Assembly: GCA_016783145.1 (NCBI GenBank) | Contig: JADHXD010000025.1 | Coordinates: forward strand, 1 to 41,859 | Length of the DNA: 41,859 nucleotides | DNA from: Anaerolineae bacterium | GTDB taxonomy: Bacteria; Chloroflexota; Anaerolineae; JAFGEY01 | Direction of reading: 5' to 3' | Shown here: piece after piece, positions 33,528 to 41,548 of the stretch | Position numbering within the stretch: position 1 is the stretch's first letter | Layout of the letters: each line of letters opens with the position of its first letter | Notes under the pieces: model-generated | What the model was told of the DNA's origin: nothing | The model's input: the letters and a program-made list of their open reading frames with translations, nothing else | Databases searched by the model: none | Translations under genes and position numbers: made by a program

Positions 33528-34553
33528 TCACAGCCCGACGTAGCGGGCATAGAGCGTCCGGGCCAACGCAGGATCGGAACACCCTTTGACGATCGTCCGC
33601 CCATCGGGGAACACGTTGAGTTCGTAGGGTTCCACCCGGAAGCGCAGCAGGTAGTCGTTGTACGCAACCTCACCCACAGAGCGCAGTCTTTCCGCCAGTT
33701 GAGGAAAGGAGGTCTGCATCTCGTGGCGCAAGTTGATCTGCACCGCGTCGCGCCCGCAGAGCGCCGTGGCCCACGACCCCTGCCTCGCCTCCAGGAACTC
33801 GTATTGGCCCAGGTCGCAGGCCGGGCAGGGAGTATCGTCCTTGGCCAGTCCCAACCTCTCAAAGCTTCCGGCCCATACGTCGCAGTAGAGCAGCTCCCGC
33901 CGCAGGGCGTCCATTTGCCCGGTGAGCAGTTTGATCCCTTCCGTCACCTCCAAAGCGGCGACAACCATCGCCGCCGTCCCGAGCACACCCACCATATCAC
34001 ACGTCGGTGAGCTACCGGGTGCGGGCAACTCGTTCAGGAAACAGCGAAAACAAGGGGTATCGTGAGGGACGATAGTCATCGTCATCCCGCAGGTAGAGAT
34101 CACGCCGCCATAGATCCAGGGGATATCCCGCTTGACACAGACGTCGTTGATCAGGAGCCGCGTCTCGAAATTGTCGGTGCCATCGAGGACCAGGTCTACG
34201 TCACCGACGAGCTGCTCCACGTTGTCGGGATTGACGTCCGTCACGACCGGTTCTACCTCTACCTGCGAGTTGATCTTACGCAGCTTTGCGGCAGCAGCGA
34301 CCGCCTTGGGCAGGCCCTGTGCGATGTCGGTTTCGTCAAACAGTACCTGGCGCTGTAGATTGTTCAGCTCGATGAAATCACGGTCGATGAGGCGCACCCG
34401 TCCCACGCCGGCCCGCACCAGCCCGTTGGCAATGTTCGTTCCCAGTGCCCCGCAGCCGACGACAGCCGCCGTCGACGCCAGCAGCCGCCGCTGCCCGGCA
34501 TCGCCGATCTCCGCCAAACTGACCTGCCGAGCATATCGATCTAGATCGCCCAT
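33528..34553 (-). CDS. moeB: MoeB/ThiF-family E1-like adenylyltransferase with C-terminal extension
   Basis: 341 residues. The ATP-binding loop is GCGALG (33-38), with the NNLQRQ Arg finger (64-69), Asp127 (GTDN), zinc cysteines 168/171 (CFRC) and 243/246 (CPAC), and Cys185 (PTCDMVGVLG) in the crossover loop. The E1-like part ends near 255; about 85 further residues form a separate domain, not a rhodanese, with CGRDAVQINL at its start. It would adenylate the MoaD C terminus for sulfur loading. In Thermus one such enzyme (TtuC) serves several sulfur carriers, so thiamine or tRNA thiolation is also possible. ATG 34553 has GGGGAGG. Confidence 0.88.
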   Translation of the reverse strand: MGDLDRYARQVSLAEIGDAGQRRLLASTAAVVGCGALGTNIANGLVRAGVGRVRLIDRDFIELNNLQRQVLFDETDIAQGLPKAVAAAAKLRKINSQVEVEPVVTDVNPDNVEQLVGDVDLVLDGTDNFETRLLINDVCVKRDIPWIYGGVISTCGMTMTIVPHDTPCFRCFLNELPAPGSSPTCDMVGVLGTAAMVVAALEVTEGIKLLTGQMDALRRELLYCDVWAGSFERLGLAKDDTPCPACDLGQYEFLEARQGSWATALCGRDAVQINLRHEMQTSFPQLAERLRSVGEVAYNDYLLRFRVEPYELNVFPDGRTIVKGCSDPALARTLYARYVGL

Positions 34554-34592
34554 ATCCTCCCCATTCCGGATCCCCGGGCAGCCTGGAGACCG

Positions 34593-35204
34593 CTAGCGGC
34601 CGAACGCGGCGTCATAGTCCGCGATCGCCGCTTCGACCACCCTGAACGCGTGCTCGTGGTCATAGACCCTTTCGATAGAGAACTGGGGCTCTTGACCCGG
34701 CACGAGTTTGTACGTGCCAAAGTAGTGACGCAGGCGCTCGACCAGGATCGCGGGCAGTTGCGAGATGTCGGTCACGTCGCCCCAGAAGCTGTCGTTTTCC
34801 AGCACGGCGACGATCTTGTCGTCCGCTTCCCCGTGGTCGACCATTTCGATCCCCCCGACCACCCTCGCATCGAGGATCACTTCTGACTTGGAGATCGGTC
34901 TCTCGCTGACGACGCAGATGTCGAGTGGATCGCCGTCCCCACAGTCACAGTGACTGCAGAGCGCGCCCACCCTCAGCTCACAGTAAGTGCGGGGTATGAA
35001 CCCGTATAGGGCAGGGGGCTGCGAGGAAGCTCGCTGCGGCCGGTCCACGCGCAGGTAGCCGGTGACCTTGTCGATCTCGTACTTGACCAGATCGAACGGT
35101 GTGATCTCGATGTAGGCGTGGACGAGCTCCGGCGGGTTCTGACCAACCGAAAGCCCGTGCCAGGGGTGAGGCCGCCAGCGGTAAAATGCAGCGGGAAAGG
35201 TCAT
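34593..35204 (-). CDS. ppa: Family I inorganic pyrophosphatase
   Basis: 203-residue soluble PPase. The signature DGDPLD (Asp90, Asp92, Asp95) and YGFIPRTYC (67-75) are intact. It hydrolyses PPi to phosphate with Mg2+. ATG 35204 follows GGAGGTG at good distance. It lies in the same operon as the moeB-type gene, whose adenylation releases PPi, so local pull of that reaction is plausible; it may also be the cell's housekeeping enzyme. A Cys-rich patch (Cys75, 83, 86, 88) is unusual for the family and lies next to the active site. Confidence 0.95.
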   Translation of the reverse strand: MTFPAAFYRWRPHPWHGLSVGQNPPELVHAYIEITPFDLVKYEIDKVTGYLRVDRPQRASSQPPALYGFIPRTYCELRVGALCSHCDCGDGDPLDICVVSERPISKSEVILDARVVGGIEMVDHGEADDKIVAVLENDSFWGDVTDISQLPAILVERLRHYFGTYKLVPGQEPQFSIERVYDHEHAFRVVEAAIADYDAAFGR

Positions 35205-35228
35205 CTCGCACCTCCAACTCTTTGCTTT

Positions 35229-36155
35229 TCATCCCTCGTGAAACAAGGACGTGCTCAGGTAGCGTTCACCGGTATCGGGCAGGATCACCACGATCAGCTT
35301 GCCTTCGCTGCCCGGTCGCTTGGCCACCTCGATAGCCGCGTGTGCAGCCGCGCCGGAGCTGATCCCGACCAGGATGCCTTCTTCCCTGGCCAGTCTGCGG
35401 GCCATGGCCATCGCCTGCTCGCCGGACACCTGGAACACCTCGTCGATAATCTCCGTGTTCAATACGCCGGGCACAAAGCCTGCGCCGATCCCCTGGATCT
35501 TGTGCGGGCCAGGAGCGCCGCCGGAGAGGACAGGAGATTCGACCGGTTCGACGGCGACGGCCTGCACCCCGGGCTTCTTGGCCTTGAGTACCTCGGCCAC
35601 TCCGGTGATCGTGCCGCCGGTGCCCACACCCACGACAATGACATCCACCAGTCCGTCCGTGTCACGCCAGATCTCCAGCGCGGTCGTCTCGCGATGGATC
35701 TGCGGATTGGCCGGGTTCTCGAACTGCTGAGGGACGAACGAGTTGGGGATCTCTTCAGCCAGCAGCGCAGCTTCCGCGATTGCCCCTTTCATTCCCCGCG
35801 CGCCGGGGGTGAGGACCAGTTCAGCACCCAGTGCACGGAGCAGGTTGCGACGCTCGAGGCTCATCGTGTCGGGCATAGTCAAGATCAATCTGTAGCCTCG
35901 CGCTGCGCAGGCAAAGGCCAGGCCAACCCCTGTGTTGCCGCTGGTCGGCTCAATGATCACCGTGTCGGGGCCGACGAGCCCCGCGCGCTCCGCTTCATCC
36001 AGCATATTCACGCCGATCCGGTCCTTGACGCTGCCCATGGGGTTAAAGCTCTCCACCTTGGCAACGACGCGCGCCCCTACGCCCGCACTCACACGGTTCA
36101 ACTGCACCAGCGGGGTACTCCCTACCAGCTTGGTGATGTCACGCGCGATCCTCAT
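35229..36155 (-). CDS. cysK: Cysteine synthase (O-acetylserine sulfhydrylase)
   Basis: 308-residue fold-type II PLP enzyme. PLP Lys44 is in NPMGSVKDR, with the substrate loop TSGNTG (71-76), phosphate-binding GTGGT (178-182) and GISSGAA (264-270). It makes cysteine from O-acetylserine and sulfide (or another sulfur donor, as in CysM-type enzymes). ATG 36155 has GGGAGGAAGG upstream; the frame is open to 36269 but that stretch covers the promoter. It is the first gene of cysK-ppa-moeB-sufS, with 24-39-bp gaps, and supplies the cysteine that SufS desulfurates. Confidence 0.94.
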   Translation of the reverse strand: MRIARDITKLVGSTPLVQLNRVSAGVGARVVAKVESFNPMGSVKDRIGVNMLDEAERAGLVGPDTVIIEPTSGNTGVGLAFACAARGYRLILTMPDTMSLERRNLLRALGAELVLTPGARGMKGAIAEAALLAEEIPNSFVPQQFENPANPQIHRETTALEIWRDTDGLVDVIVVGVGTGGTITGVAEVLKAKKPGVQAVAVEPVESPVLSGGAPGPHKIQGIGAGFVPGVLNTEIIDEVFQVSGEQAMAMARRLAREEGILVGISSGAAAHAAIEVAKRPGSEGKLIVVILPDTGERYLSTSLFHEG

Positions 36156-36240
36156 CGTGTCGCCTTCCTCCCTTTCCACCTGTCCTGCGCCTGATGTACG
36201 CGATCCGAACGCCCCTTCTCGAAGTGGCGTCGGTGACCTT

Positions 36241-36269
36241 ATGATACTGTAGTTGAGTAATCTTGTCAA
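36241..36269 (-). promoter_or_regulatory. Candidate sigma70 promoter of the cysK-ppa-moeB-sufS operon
   Basis: On the minus strand TTGACA (36269-36264), 17 bp, TATCAT (36246-36241): perfect -35, 5/6 -10. The start would be near 36234, about 80 nt before ATG 36155. It is back to back with the plus-strand promoter at 36292. Confidence 0.72.
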
Positions 36270-36291
36270 TTATTGTACACTGCACGGACGC

Positions 36292-36320
36292 TTGACCAGA
36301 GTCCGGATCGGTGTTACACT
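36292..36320 (+). promoter_or_regulatory. Candidate sigma70 promoter of the aminotransferase operon
   Basis: TTGACC (36292-36297), 17 bp, TACACT (36315-36320). It is divergent from the cysK promoter, with 22 bp between the two -35 boxes, so one bound protein could affect both. Confidence 0.65.
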
Positions 36321-36329
36321 CTGTACCGT

Positions 36330-36426
36330 CCCTCTCGAGCGCTTTGTGAAGCGGTTTCGGACCAGAGAGGGTAGGTCCTTGCATTCGACCGGAGCTGAAA
36401 GCCGCTGGAGAAAGCCACGTTTCTCC
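36330..36426 (+). promoter_or_regulatory. Structured 5' leader of the aminotransferase gene
   Basis: CCCTCTC (36330-36336) pairs with GAGAGGG (36365-36371) over an inner CGCTT/AAGCG hairpin. Alternatively GGACC (36359-36363) pairs with GGTCC (36374-36378), which puts GAGAGGG in a loop; the two cannot coexist. A third hairpin GGAGAAA/TTTCTCC (36407-36413/36420-36426) lies just before the ribosome site. It may be a translational switch, or chance in GC-rich DNA; no known riboswitch core was recognised. Confidence 0.35.
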
Positions 36427-36456
36427 CTGCTGTCTCAGGCCAGAGGAGCCTCCCAA

Positions 36457-37722
36457 GTGATCCCTCAAGAAAGGCCAGCTCAGCTCGCCCTGTACGGCGG
36501 ACCCAGGGTTCGCTCCGAGCCCTTTCCCAGCCGGGGACACGTCGGCGCCGAGGAAAAGGCGGCAGTAGACGCGCTCTTTGATCGCGCCATCGCCGACGGC
36601 ACTGCCCCGGGGTACAACGGCGAGCAGGAAACAGCCTACTGTCAAGAGTTCGCTTCCTTTATGGGCGGTGGCTACGTCGATGCTGTAAGCTCGGGCACGG
36701 CGGGCATCTATGCCTCGCTGAAAGCATTGGACCTGGAGCCTTTCACCGAGGTCATCGTCCCTGCCGTGACCGACCCGGGCGGATTGATGCCCGTCCCCCT
36801 TCTGAACCTGATCCCGGTCATTGCCGATGCGGCCCCCGGCAGCTACAACAGCGGCCCGGAACAGGTCGAGGAACTTGTCTCGCCGCTGACCAGCGCCATC
36901 CTCGTCGCACACATCGCCGGCGAGCCGGCGGACGTCGAAGGTGTGGTCGCTGTCGCGCGCCGGCACGGGATCCCGGTGATCGAGGACTGCTCCCAAGCGC
37001 ATGGAGCCACGCTCCACGGCAAGCTGGTGGGCACGTTCGGCGACGTGAGCGTGTTCTCGACGATGTACGGCAAGCATCACAGCAGCGGAGGGCAGGGAGG
37101 ACTCATCTTTACTCGCCGTGAGGCCCTGTACCAAGCGGTCCGGCGGGCCTCCGACCGAGGCAAACCCTTCTTCCTGCCCCCCGGCTCGACCAACGTCACG
37201 GCCTCGCTGAACCTGAACCTGAGCGATCTGGCAGCAGCGATCGGACGCGTGCAGCTCGGCAAGCTGCCCGGCATTGTCCGTCGACGACGAGCTGTCGTGG
37301 CCGAGATCGCCGCGGGGATCGATGGCCTGGAGACGGTTTCCATCCCCGCGCCGATCGAGGGCGGAGAGCCAAGCTACTGGTTTCTGAAGATGCGCTACCA
37401 CGCCAACAGGGCGACCTGTGACAAGGACACCTTTTGCCAGGCGCTGACGGCAGAGGGCCTATCCATCGCCCCGAACTATCGGGCCGCACTGCCTCACACG
37501 ATGGACTGGTTCACCCAGCGGCGCGTGTTTGGCCACAGCGGGTATCCCTGGACGAGCCCAGACTATGCCGGCGACCCCAACCGGCGTTTTCCGTGCCCCA
37601 ATGCGAACGCCGCGATGGAGACCCACTTTAACCTCCACTTTTTCGAGAGCTGGGGAGAGGCCGAGGTCGCGGACGCCGTGGCCATACTCCAGAAGCTAGA
37701 TCGGGCCTTCGCCAGGCCCTAG
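36457..37722 (+). CDS. DegT/DnrJ/EryC1/StrS-family aminotransferase
   Basis: 421-residue PLP enzyme of the sugar aminotransferase type. SSGTAGIYASL (78-88) binds the cofactor phosphate, EDCSQAHGA (176-184) has the ring-stacking Asp177, and PLP Lys206 is in STMYGKHHSSGGQGG. Members usually aminate a keto sugar nucleotide, but a subset acts on free keto sugars or inosose. GTG 36457 has AGAGGAG 8 nt before; the longer frame crosses the promoter and hairpins. With the Gfo/Idh protein 15 bp downstream it could form an oxidation-transamination pair, as in aminocyclitol or kanosamine synthesis; the substrate is unknown. Confidence 0.85.
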   Translation: MIPQERPAQLALYGGPRVRSEPFPSRGHVGAEEKAAVDALFDRAIADGTAPGYNGEQETAYCQEFASFMGGGYVDAVSSGTAGIYASLKALDLEPFTEVIVPAVTDPGGLMPVPLLNLIPVIADAAPGSYNSGPEQVEELVSPLTSAILVAHIAGEPADVEGVVAVARRHGIPVIEDCSQAHGATLHGKLVGTFGDVSVFSTMYGKHHSSGGQGGLIFTRREALYQAVRRASDRGKPFFLPPGSTNVTASLNLNLSDLAAAIGRVQLGKLPGIVRRRRAVVAEIAAGIDGLETVSIPAPIEGGEPSYWFLKMRYHANRATCDKDTFCQALTAEGLSIAPNYRAALPHTMDWFTQRRVFGHSGYPWTSPDYAGDPNRRFPCPNANAAMETHFNLHFFESWGEAEVADAVAILQKLDRAFARP

Positions 37723-37737
37723 AGAGAGAATGCCAAA

Positions 37738-38649
37738 ATGGGATCGACGATCCGAATCGGTATGATCGGCCTGGACACCTCACACTGCCCGGCATTCACC
37801 GGCATCCTGAACGACCCGGAACACCCTTACCACCTCCCCGGCGCTCGGGTGGTCAGCGCCTATCCAGGGGGATCGGAGCTGTTCTCCAGGAGCCGCGATC
37901 GAGTGCGCGGATTCACGGAAGAGCTGAGGTCCAAGTACGGCCTGGCGATCTGTGACTCTATCCCAGAGCTGGTGGAGGACGTGGACGCGATCTTGTTAGA
38001 GAGCGTGGATGGACGGCAGCACCTGGAGCAGTTCAGGCAGGCCGCTGTCGGCAAGCCGGTCTACATCGACAAGCCGCTGGCCACCTCCACGACCGAGGCG
38101 CTCGAGATCGCCGAACTGGCGGAGCGGACCGGCACGCCGATCATGTCCTGTTCTTCCCTGCGCTATGCGGCGGGGATCGCAGATCTGGCCGATGGGAACG
38201 CACGGGTCCTCTCCTGCGAGGCCTTTGGGCCAGCGGCTCTGCTCGACGACTACCCCGGCTTGTTCTGGTATGGCATCCACGGTGCCGAGATCCTGTTCTC
38301 CATGATGGGCGCGGGCTGCCAGCGAGTTCGATGCCTGGGCTATCCTGAGATAGACGTGGTCATCGGCGAATGGGCGGACGGTCGCATCGGCGTGCTGCGT
38401 GGAACCCGCTTCGAGAGAGGCGACTTTGGGTGCGTGGTCCACACAGACCAGGGCACGCGATGCGGCATCGCAGAGTCCCAACCGCCCTACTACTTGCTGC
38501 TGCTGCGTGAGGTGCTCGAGTTCTTTCGGACCGGCATCTCGCCCATTGACATCCGGGAGACACTGAACATCATCTCGTTCCTGGAAGGGGCGGATGTGAG
38601 CAGGACGCAGGGGGGCAAGGTGGTGTCCGCAGCCCTGGCGACGAGCTGA
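37738..38649 (+). CDS. Gfo/Idh/MocA-like oxidoreductase, atypical
   Basis: 303 residues. The N terminus reads IGMIGLDTSHCPAF, so the usual GxGxxG is replaced by GLDTSH. An EKP-type motif is present as DKP (YIDKPLA, around residue 107). The C-terminal domain is shorter than normal. It may bind NAD(P) differently or be non-catalytic. ATG 37738 follows GAGAGAGA, 15 bp after the aminotransferase stop. Context suggests it works on the same substrate as the aminotransferase and the URO-D-family protein. Confidence 0.8.
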   Translation: MGSTIRIGMIGLDTSHCPAFTGILNDPEHPYHLPGARVVSAYPGGSELFSRSRDRVRGFTEELRSKYGLAICDSIPELVEDVDAILLESVDGRQHLEQFRQAAVGKPVYIDKPLATSTTEALEIAELAERTGTPIMSCSSLRYAAGIADLADGNARVLSCEAFGPAALLDDYPGLFWYGIHGAEILFSMMGAGCQRVRCLGYPEIDVVIGEWADGRIGVLRGTRFERGDFGCVVHTDQGTRCGIAESQPPYYLLLLREVLEFFRTGISPIDIRETLNIISFLEGADVSRTQGGKVVSAALATS

Positions 38650-38661
38650 CGAGGAAACGGT

Positions 38662-39750
38662 ATGCAGACGGACCCCCCGCGCAGCCGGCGCGGCCGAGAG
38701 GAGACGCCGTTCAGGTGGTACGTCACCTGTGATATGCCCGCCTATGCCGAGCTGGCGGGCGTGCGCTATGACCTCCTCTTCCGGGACGCGGAGGCGATCA
38801 TCGAGGCCTTTACGGTCGGCGAGCCCCGGGCACGTGCGCTGTACGGCCCTGACCTGAGATACGGGGGCCCTATCTGGGCCGGGATCAGCTACGGGCACGT
38901 CAACTGTCTCGGCTCGCCGCTTCGATTCCCTGAGAACAGCGACGTGGCCCATGCCCCGATCTATGGCTCGCTGGCTGAAGGGATAGAGGCACTCCAAGGT
39001 GAGGTCGACTGGGCCCGCGCAGGACAGATGCCTTTCTACCTCGAACTGTGGGAGAAGCTCAAGAGTGCCTACCCCGACCGCTCGATCCGCTTCACCGGGT
39101 TTGGGTACGAGGGGCCGATCACCACCGCCTGGGAACTGCGCGGGCACGGCTTTTTCCTCGACCTCTACGACGACCCGGCGCTGTGCACCGAATTCCTGGG
39201 ACTCGTGACCGACAGCATCGCGTCCTACAGCGGGTTCATCCGTTCGCTTAACGGCCTGCCCCGGTTCTCGACCGATGGCGACAGCCTCTACGACGACGTT
39301 TCGTCCCTGATCCATCCCCGGCTCTGGCCCGAGATGGTGCTGCCCTTCCAGGAGCGCTACTTCCGGTCCCTGACCTCAGGACGGCGTCACGCGCACATCG
39401 AGAACCTCATCCCCGATCACCTGCCCTACCTGGACGTCCTTGGGCTGGACAGCTTTGACCCGTCGGTGTCCCCGAGGCTGGTACCCAGCGATCTGCGAGA
39501 TCGCTGCCAGGTGCCCTTTCTCTGGCGGCTCAACTCGATGCACGTGCGCGACCTCTCGTGCGAGCAAATCCGGCGGTTTGTGTTCGAGGGCGTTGCCGGC
39601 GGGGCTTCCGGCGTATTCAGCGGCATCGCACGCGCCATGACCCAGGGGGAGGACGCGGACAAGATCCGCACGTTTATCCAGGCCGCCAGGGACGTCGAGC
39701 GGCTCCTGGCAGAGGGCTGCCCTCGAGGGCGGCTGTGCGAGCAGCTATAG
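38662..39750 (+). CDS. Uroporphyrinogen decarboxylase (URO-D) family protein
   Basis: 362 residues with the URO-D-like barrel. Visible parts are the long helical start, YGPDLRYGGP and LGSPLRFP near 75-95, GFGYEGPIT, HPRLWPEMVLPFQERY and HAHIENLIPDHLPYLDVLGLDSFD, which resembles the methyltransferase/URO-D C-terminal half. It is probably not the haem-pathway HemE, since no other haem gene is nearby and the N-terminal Arg motifs differ. Many such proteins are corrinoid- or folate-linked methyltransferases or uncharacterised. ATG 38662 has GAGGAAA upstream, 12 bp after the previous gene. Its stop overlaps the convergent flippase gene by 6 bp. Confidence 0.75.
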   Translation: MQTDPPRSRRGREETPFRWYVTCDMPAYAELAGVRYDLLFRDAEAIIEAFTVGEPRARALYGPDLRYGGPIWAGISYGHVNCLGSPLRFPENSDVAHAPIYGSLAEGIEALQGEVDWARAGQMPFYLELWEKLKSAYPDRSIRFTGFGYEGPITTAWELRGHGFFLDLYDDPALCTEFLGLVTDSIASYSGFIRSLNGLPRFSTDGDSLYDDVSSLIHPRLWPEMVLPFQERYFRSLTSGRRHAHIENLIPDHLPYLDVLGLDSFDPSVSPRLVPSDLRDRCQVPFLWRLNSMHVRDLSCEQIRRFVFEGVAGGASGVFSGIARAMTQGEDADKIRTFIQAARDVERLLAEGCPRGRLCEQL

Positions 39751-40809
39751 CTGTGGCCTGCCCGTGCCCGGACGCCCTGCAGCGTCCTCGCCCCCTGGCC
39801 TGGAAAAGGAGAGCCCGTTCTCCCTGAGCATGCACAGCGACCCAAGCAGGATCAGCGGGAGGTAGGCGACGCCCTGGAGGACGAGGCCGTATGCCAGGGA
39901 GGTTTCCCGGTCCACGCCGAACAGGGACAGGACCAGCGTGCACAGGTATGGAAACACGCCAAGGTTAACGGGCAGCGGAGGGATGGAGACGCCGCTCATC
40001 AGGACGACGAGCAAAAGGAGCGCGGCGTAAGCGGGCAGGGAAAGGCGAAAGGCGTGAAACAAGAGGTCGTTTGTCCACGCTGCCAGCAGCCAGACCACGA
40101 GCGACCAACCCCAGACCTGGGCGCTGACCCACCCGTTGCGCAACACAGCGAACGCGGCGAGGCCCTGATCGGCAGCGGCATCGGCCCAAGCGAGCCAGGA
40201 CGCGGGCAGCCAGCGCAGCCCCAGGCGCAAGAGCCGCCACGCGCGCCGCCCGGCATAGGCCAAGAACAGCAGCCCTCCCGTGACCAGGGCTGCCGGAACC
40301 ACGGACCTCAGCCCAGCGCCCCGCAGCCAGTCCGGGAGCCCGGCGGGCAGGGCAGCGGACCACGCGGCCACAATCCCGTAGGCCAGAGCCAGCATCGTCA
40401 GGTCGGCCGCTTTCTCGACGATCACCGTCGAGAGTGCCCTTGCCCGAGAGACCTCCTTTGCCCCTCCGATCAGGTAGATGCGCCCCACCTCACCGGCCCG
40501 CGCGGGCAGCACGATGTTGAGCATCTGCCCGATGACAAATACGGCCCAGGCCTTTCGCAGGGGGATGCGCTGCGGGAAGAAGAGCGCCCGCCAGCGCAGT
40601 GCTTTGATCCCTGTGCCGATCCCCACACTGAGCACTGCCGGAATGAGCCAACCCCAGCGGACGGCAGAAAGGGCCTCAGCCAGGGCTGGCAGGGATATCT
40701 TGCGCAGGGCAAGCCACAGGCACAGAAGGCTCAGGCCCAGCCCTGCCAGCAGCCGCCACCGGCGATCCAGCAAACGCGCTGCCGGCCCTTCGGTGAGCCT
40801 AGTAGGCAC
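39745..40809 (-). CDS. YbhN/UPF0104-type membrane protein (flippase-like)
   Basis: About 354 residues with roughly eight to nine hydrophobic segments. It has the family marks ALRWRALF after the second helix, GEVGRIYLI and STVIVEKAADL, as in the LPG-synthase membrane domain / AglD family. Such proteins are linked to lipid or lipid-linked-sugar movement across the membrane. The start is unclear: GTG 40809 gives an 11-bp overlap with the upstream glycosyltransferase, while ATG 40857 would overlap it by 59 bp; neither has a good ribosome site. Being cotranscribed with a polyprenyl glycosylphosphotransferase suggests a role in exopolysaccharide or glycolipid assembly. Confidence 0.8.
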   Translation of the reverse strand: MPTRLTEGPAARLLDRRWRLLAGLGLSLLCLWLALRKISLPALAEALSAVRWGWLIPAVLSVGIGTGIKALRWRALFFPQRIPLRKAWAVFVIGQMLNIVLPARAGEVGRIYLIGGAKEVSRARALSTVIVEKAADLTMLALAYGIVAAWSAALPAGLPDWLRGAGLRSVVPAALVTGGLLFLAYAGRRAWRLLRLGLRWLPASWLAWADAAADQGLAAFAVLRNGWVSAQVWGWSLVVWLLAAWTNDLLFHAFRLSLPAYAALLLLVVLMSGVSIPPLPVNLGVFPYLCTLVLSLFGVDRETSLAYGLVLQGVAYLPLILLGSLCMLRENGLSFSRPGGEDAAGRPGTGRPQL

Positions 40810-41548
40810 CAGACTTGCGGACCACAGCCCCCACTGTCTTCCAGAGGATCTGGACATCCAAGAGCAGCGAGTAGTTCTGGATGTAGTAGAGGTCCTCTTC
40901 GGTGTGTTCGTGCATCAGCTTGTCGGAGCGCCCGTTGACCTGCCACCAGCCGGTCATCCCCTGGGGAACGGCAAACCGCTTGCGCTGCCAGGATTCGTAC
41001 TGCTCGACCAGCCACGGCAGTTCGGGGCGGGGACCCACCAGGCTCATCTCTCCCCTGAGAACGTTAAAGAGCTGCGGCAGTTCATCCAGGCTCGAGGAGC
41101 GGAGGAAGCGGCCCACACGCGTGACGCGGGGGTCGTCCTTTTTCTTGTGGATGATGCGCCCATCGGCGGTCACTTCCACGACCTGATCCAGGCAGGCGTC
41201 GGCATCGCAGACCATCGATCGGAACTTGAACATGCGGAAGGGCTTGCCCTGCTCACCTACGCGCTGCTGCTTGTAGAGCACGGGACCGCGAGAGTCGAGC
41301 TTGATGATCAAGGCGATGAGTCCCATGACGGGCAGGGCAAAGATCAGAGCCACGCTTCCCAGAACCAGGTCCATCGCCCGCTTCATCGCCCGCTGGTAGG
41401 GGTTGAGGGCGGGCTCTCGGAGGTTGATCAGCGGCAGCCCGCCGAAATCTTCGACCGTGGCGCGGAACACGGCCAGCGAAAAGTAGTCAGGCACGACGCG
41501 GATGTTCACGGGAACGGTCTGCAGGTCCAAGATCAACCTGTTGAGCCG
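40799..41548 (-). pseudogene. Polyprenyl glycosylphosphotransferase, catalytic part after an in-frame stop
   Basis: From the codon after TAA (41549-41551) the frame encodes the bacterial sugar transferase domain. It has one long membrane helix, then FKFRSM, the catalytic Asp-Glu in [10 protein letters not shown] and [10 protein letters not shown]. It moves a sugar-1-phosphate to undecaprenyl phosphate (WbaP/WcaJ type), the first step of exopolysaccharide repeat synthesis. A restart at TTG 41536 would give 245 residues with the whole catalytic domain, so it could still work as a short enzyme, as some natural phosphoglycosyl transferases do. The ribosome site for that is poor. It is cotranscribed with the flippase-like gene. 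Confidence 0.75.

Noticed and set aside
36321..36456. T-box or SAM-type riboswitch before the aminotransferase
   Set aside because: No T-box antiterminator core (TGGNACCGCG) and no SAM-I core seen; only generic hairpins remain.
38662..39750. hemE (haem-pathway uroporphyrinogen decarboxylase)
   Set aside because: No other haem genes nearby and the N-terminal signature of HemE is not evident; called only as URO-D family.
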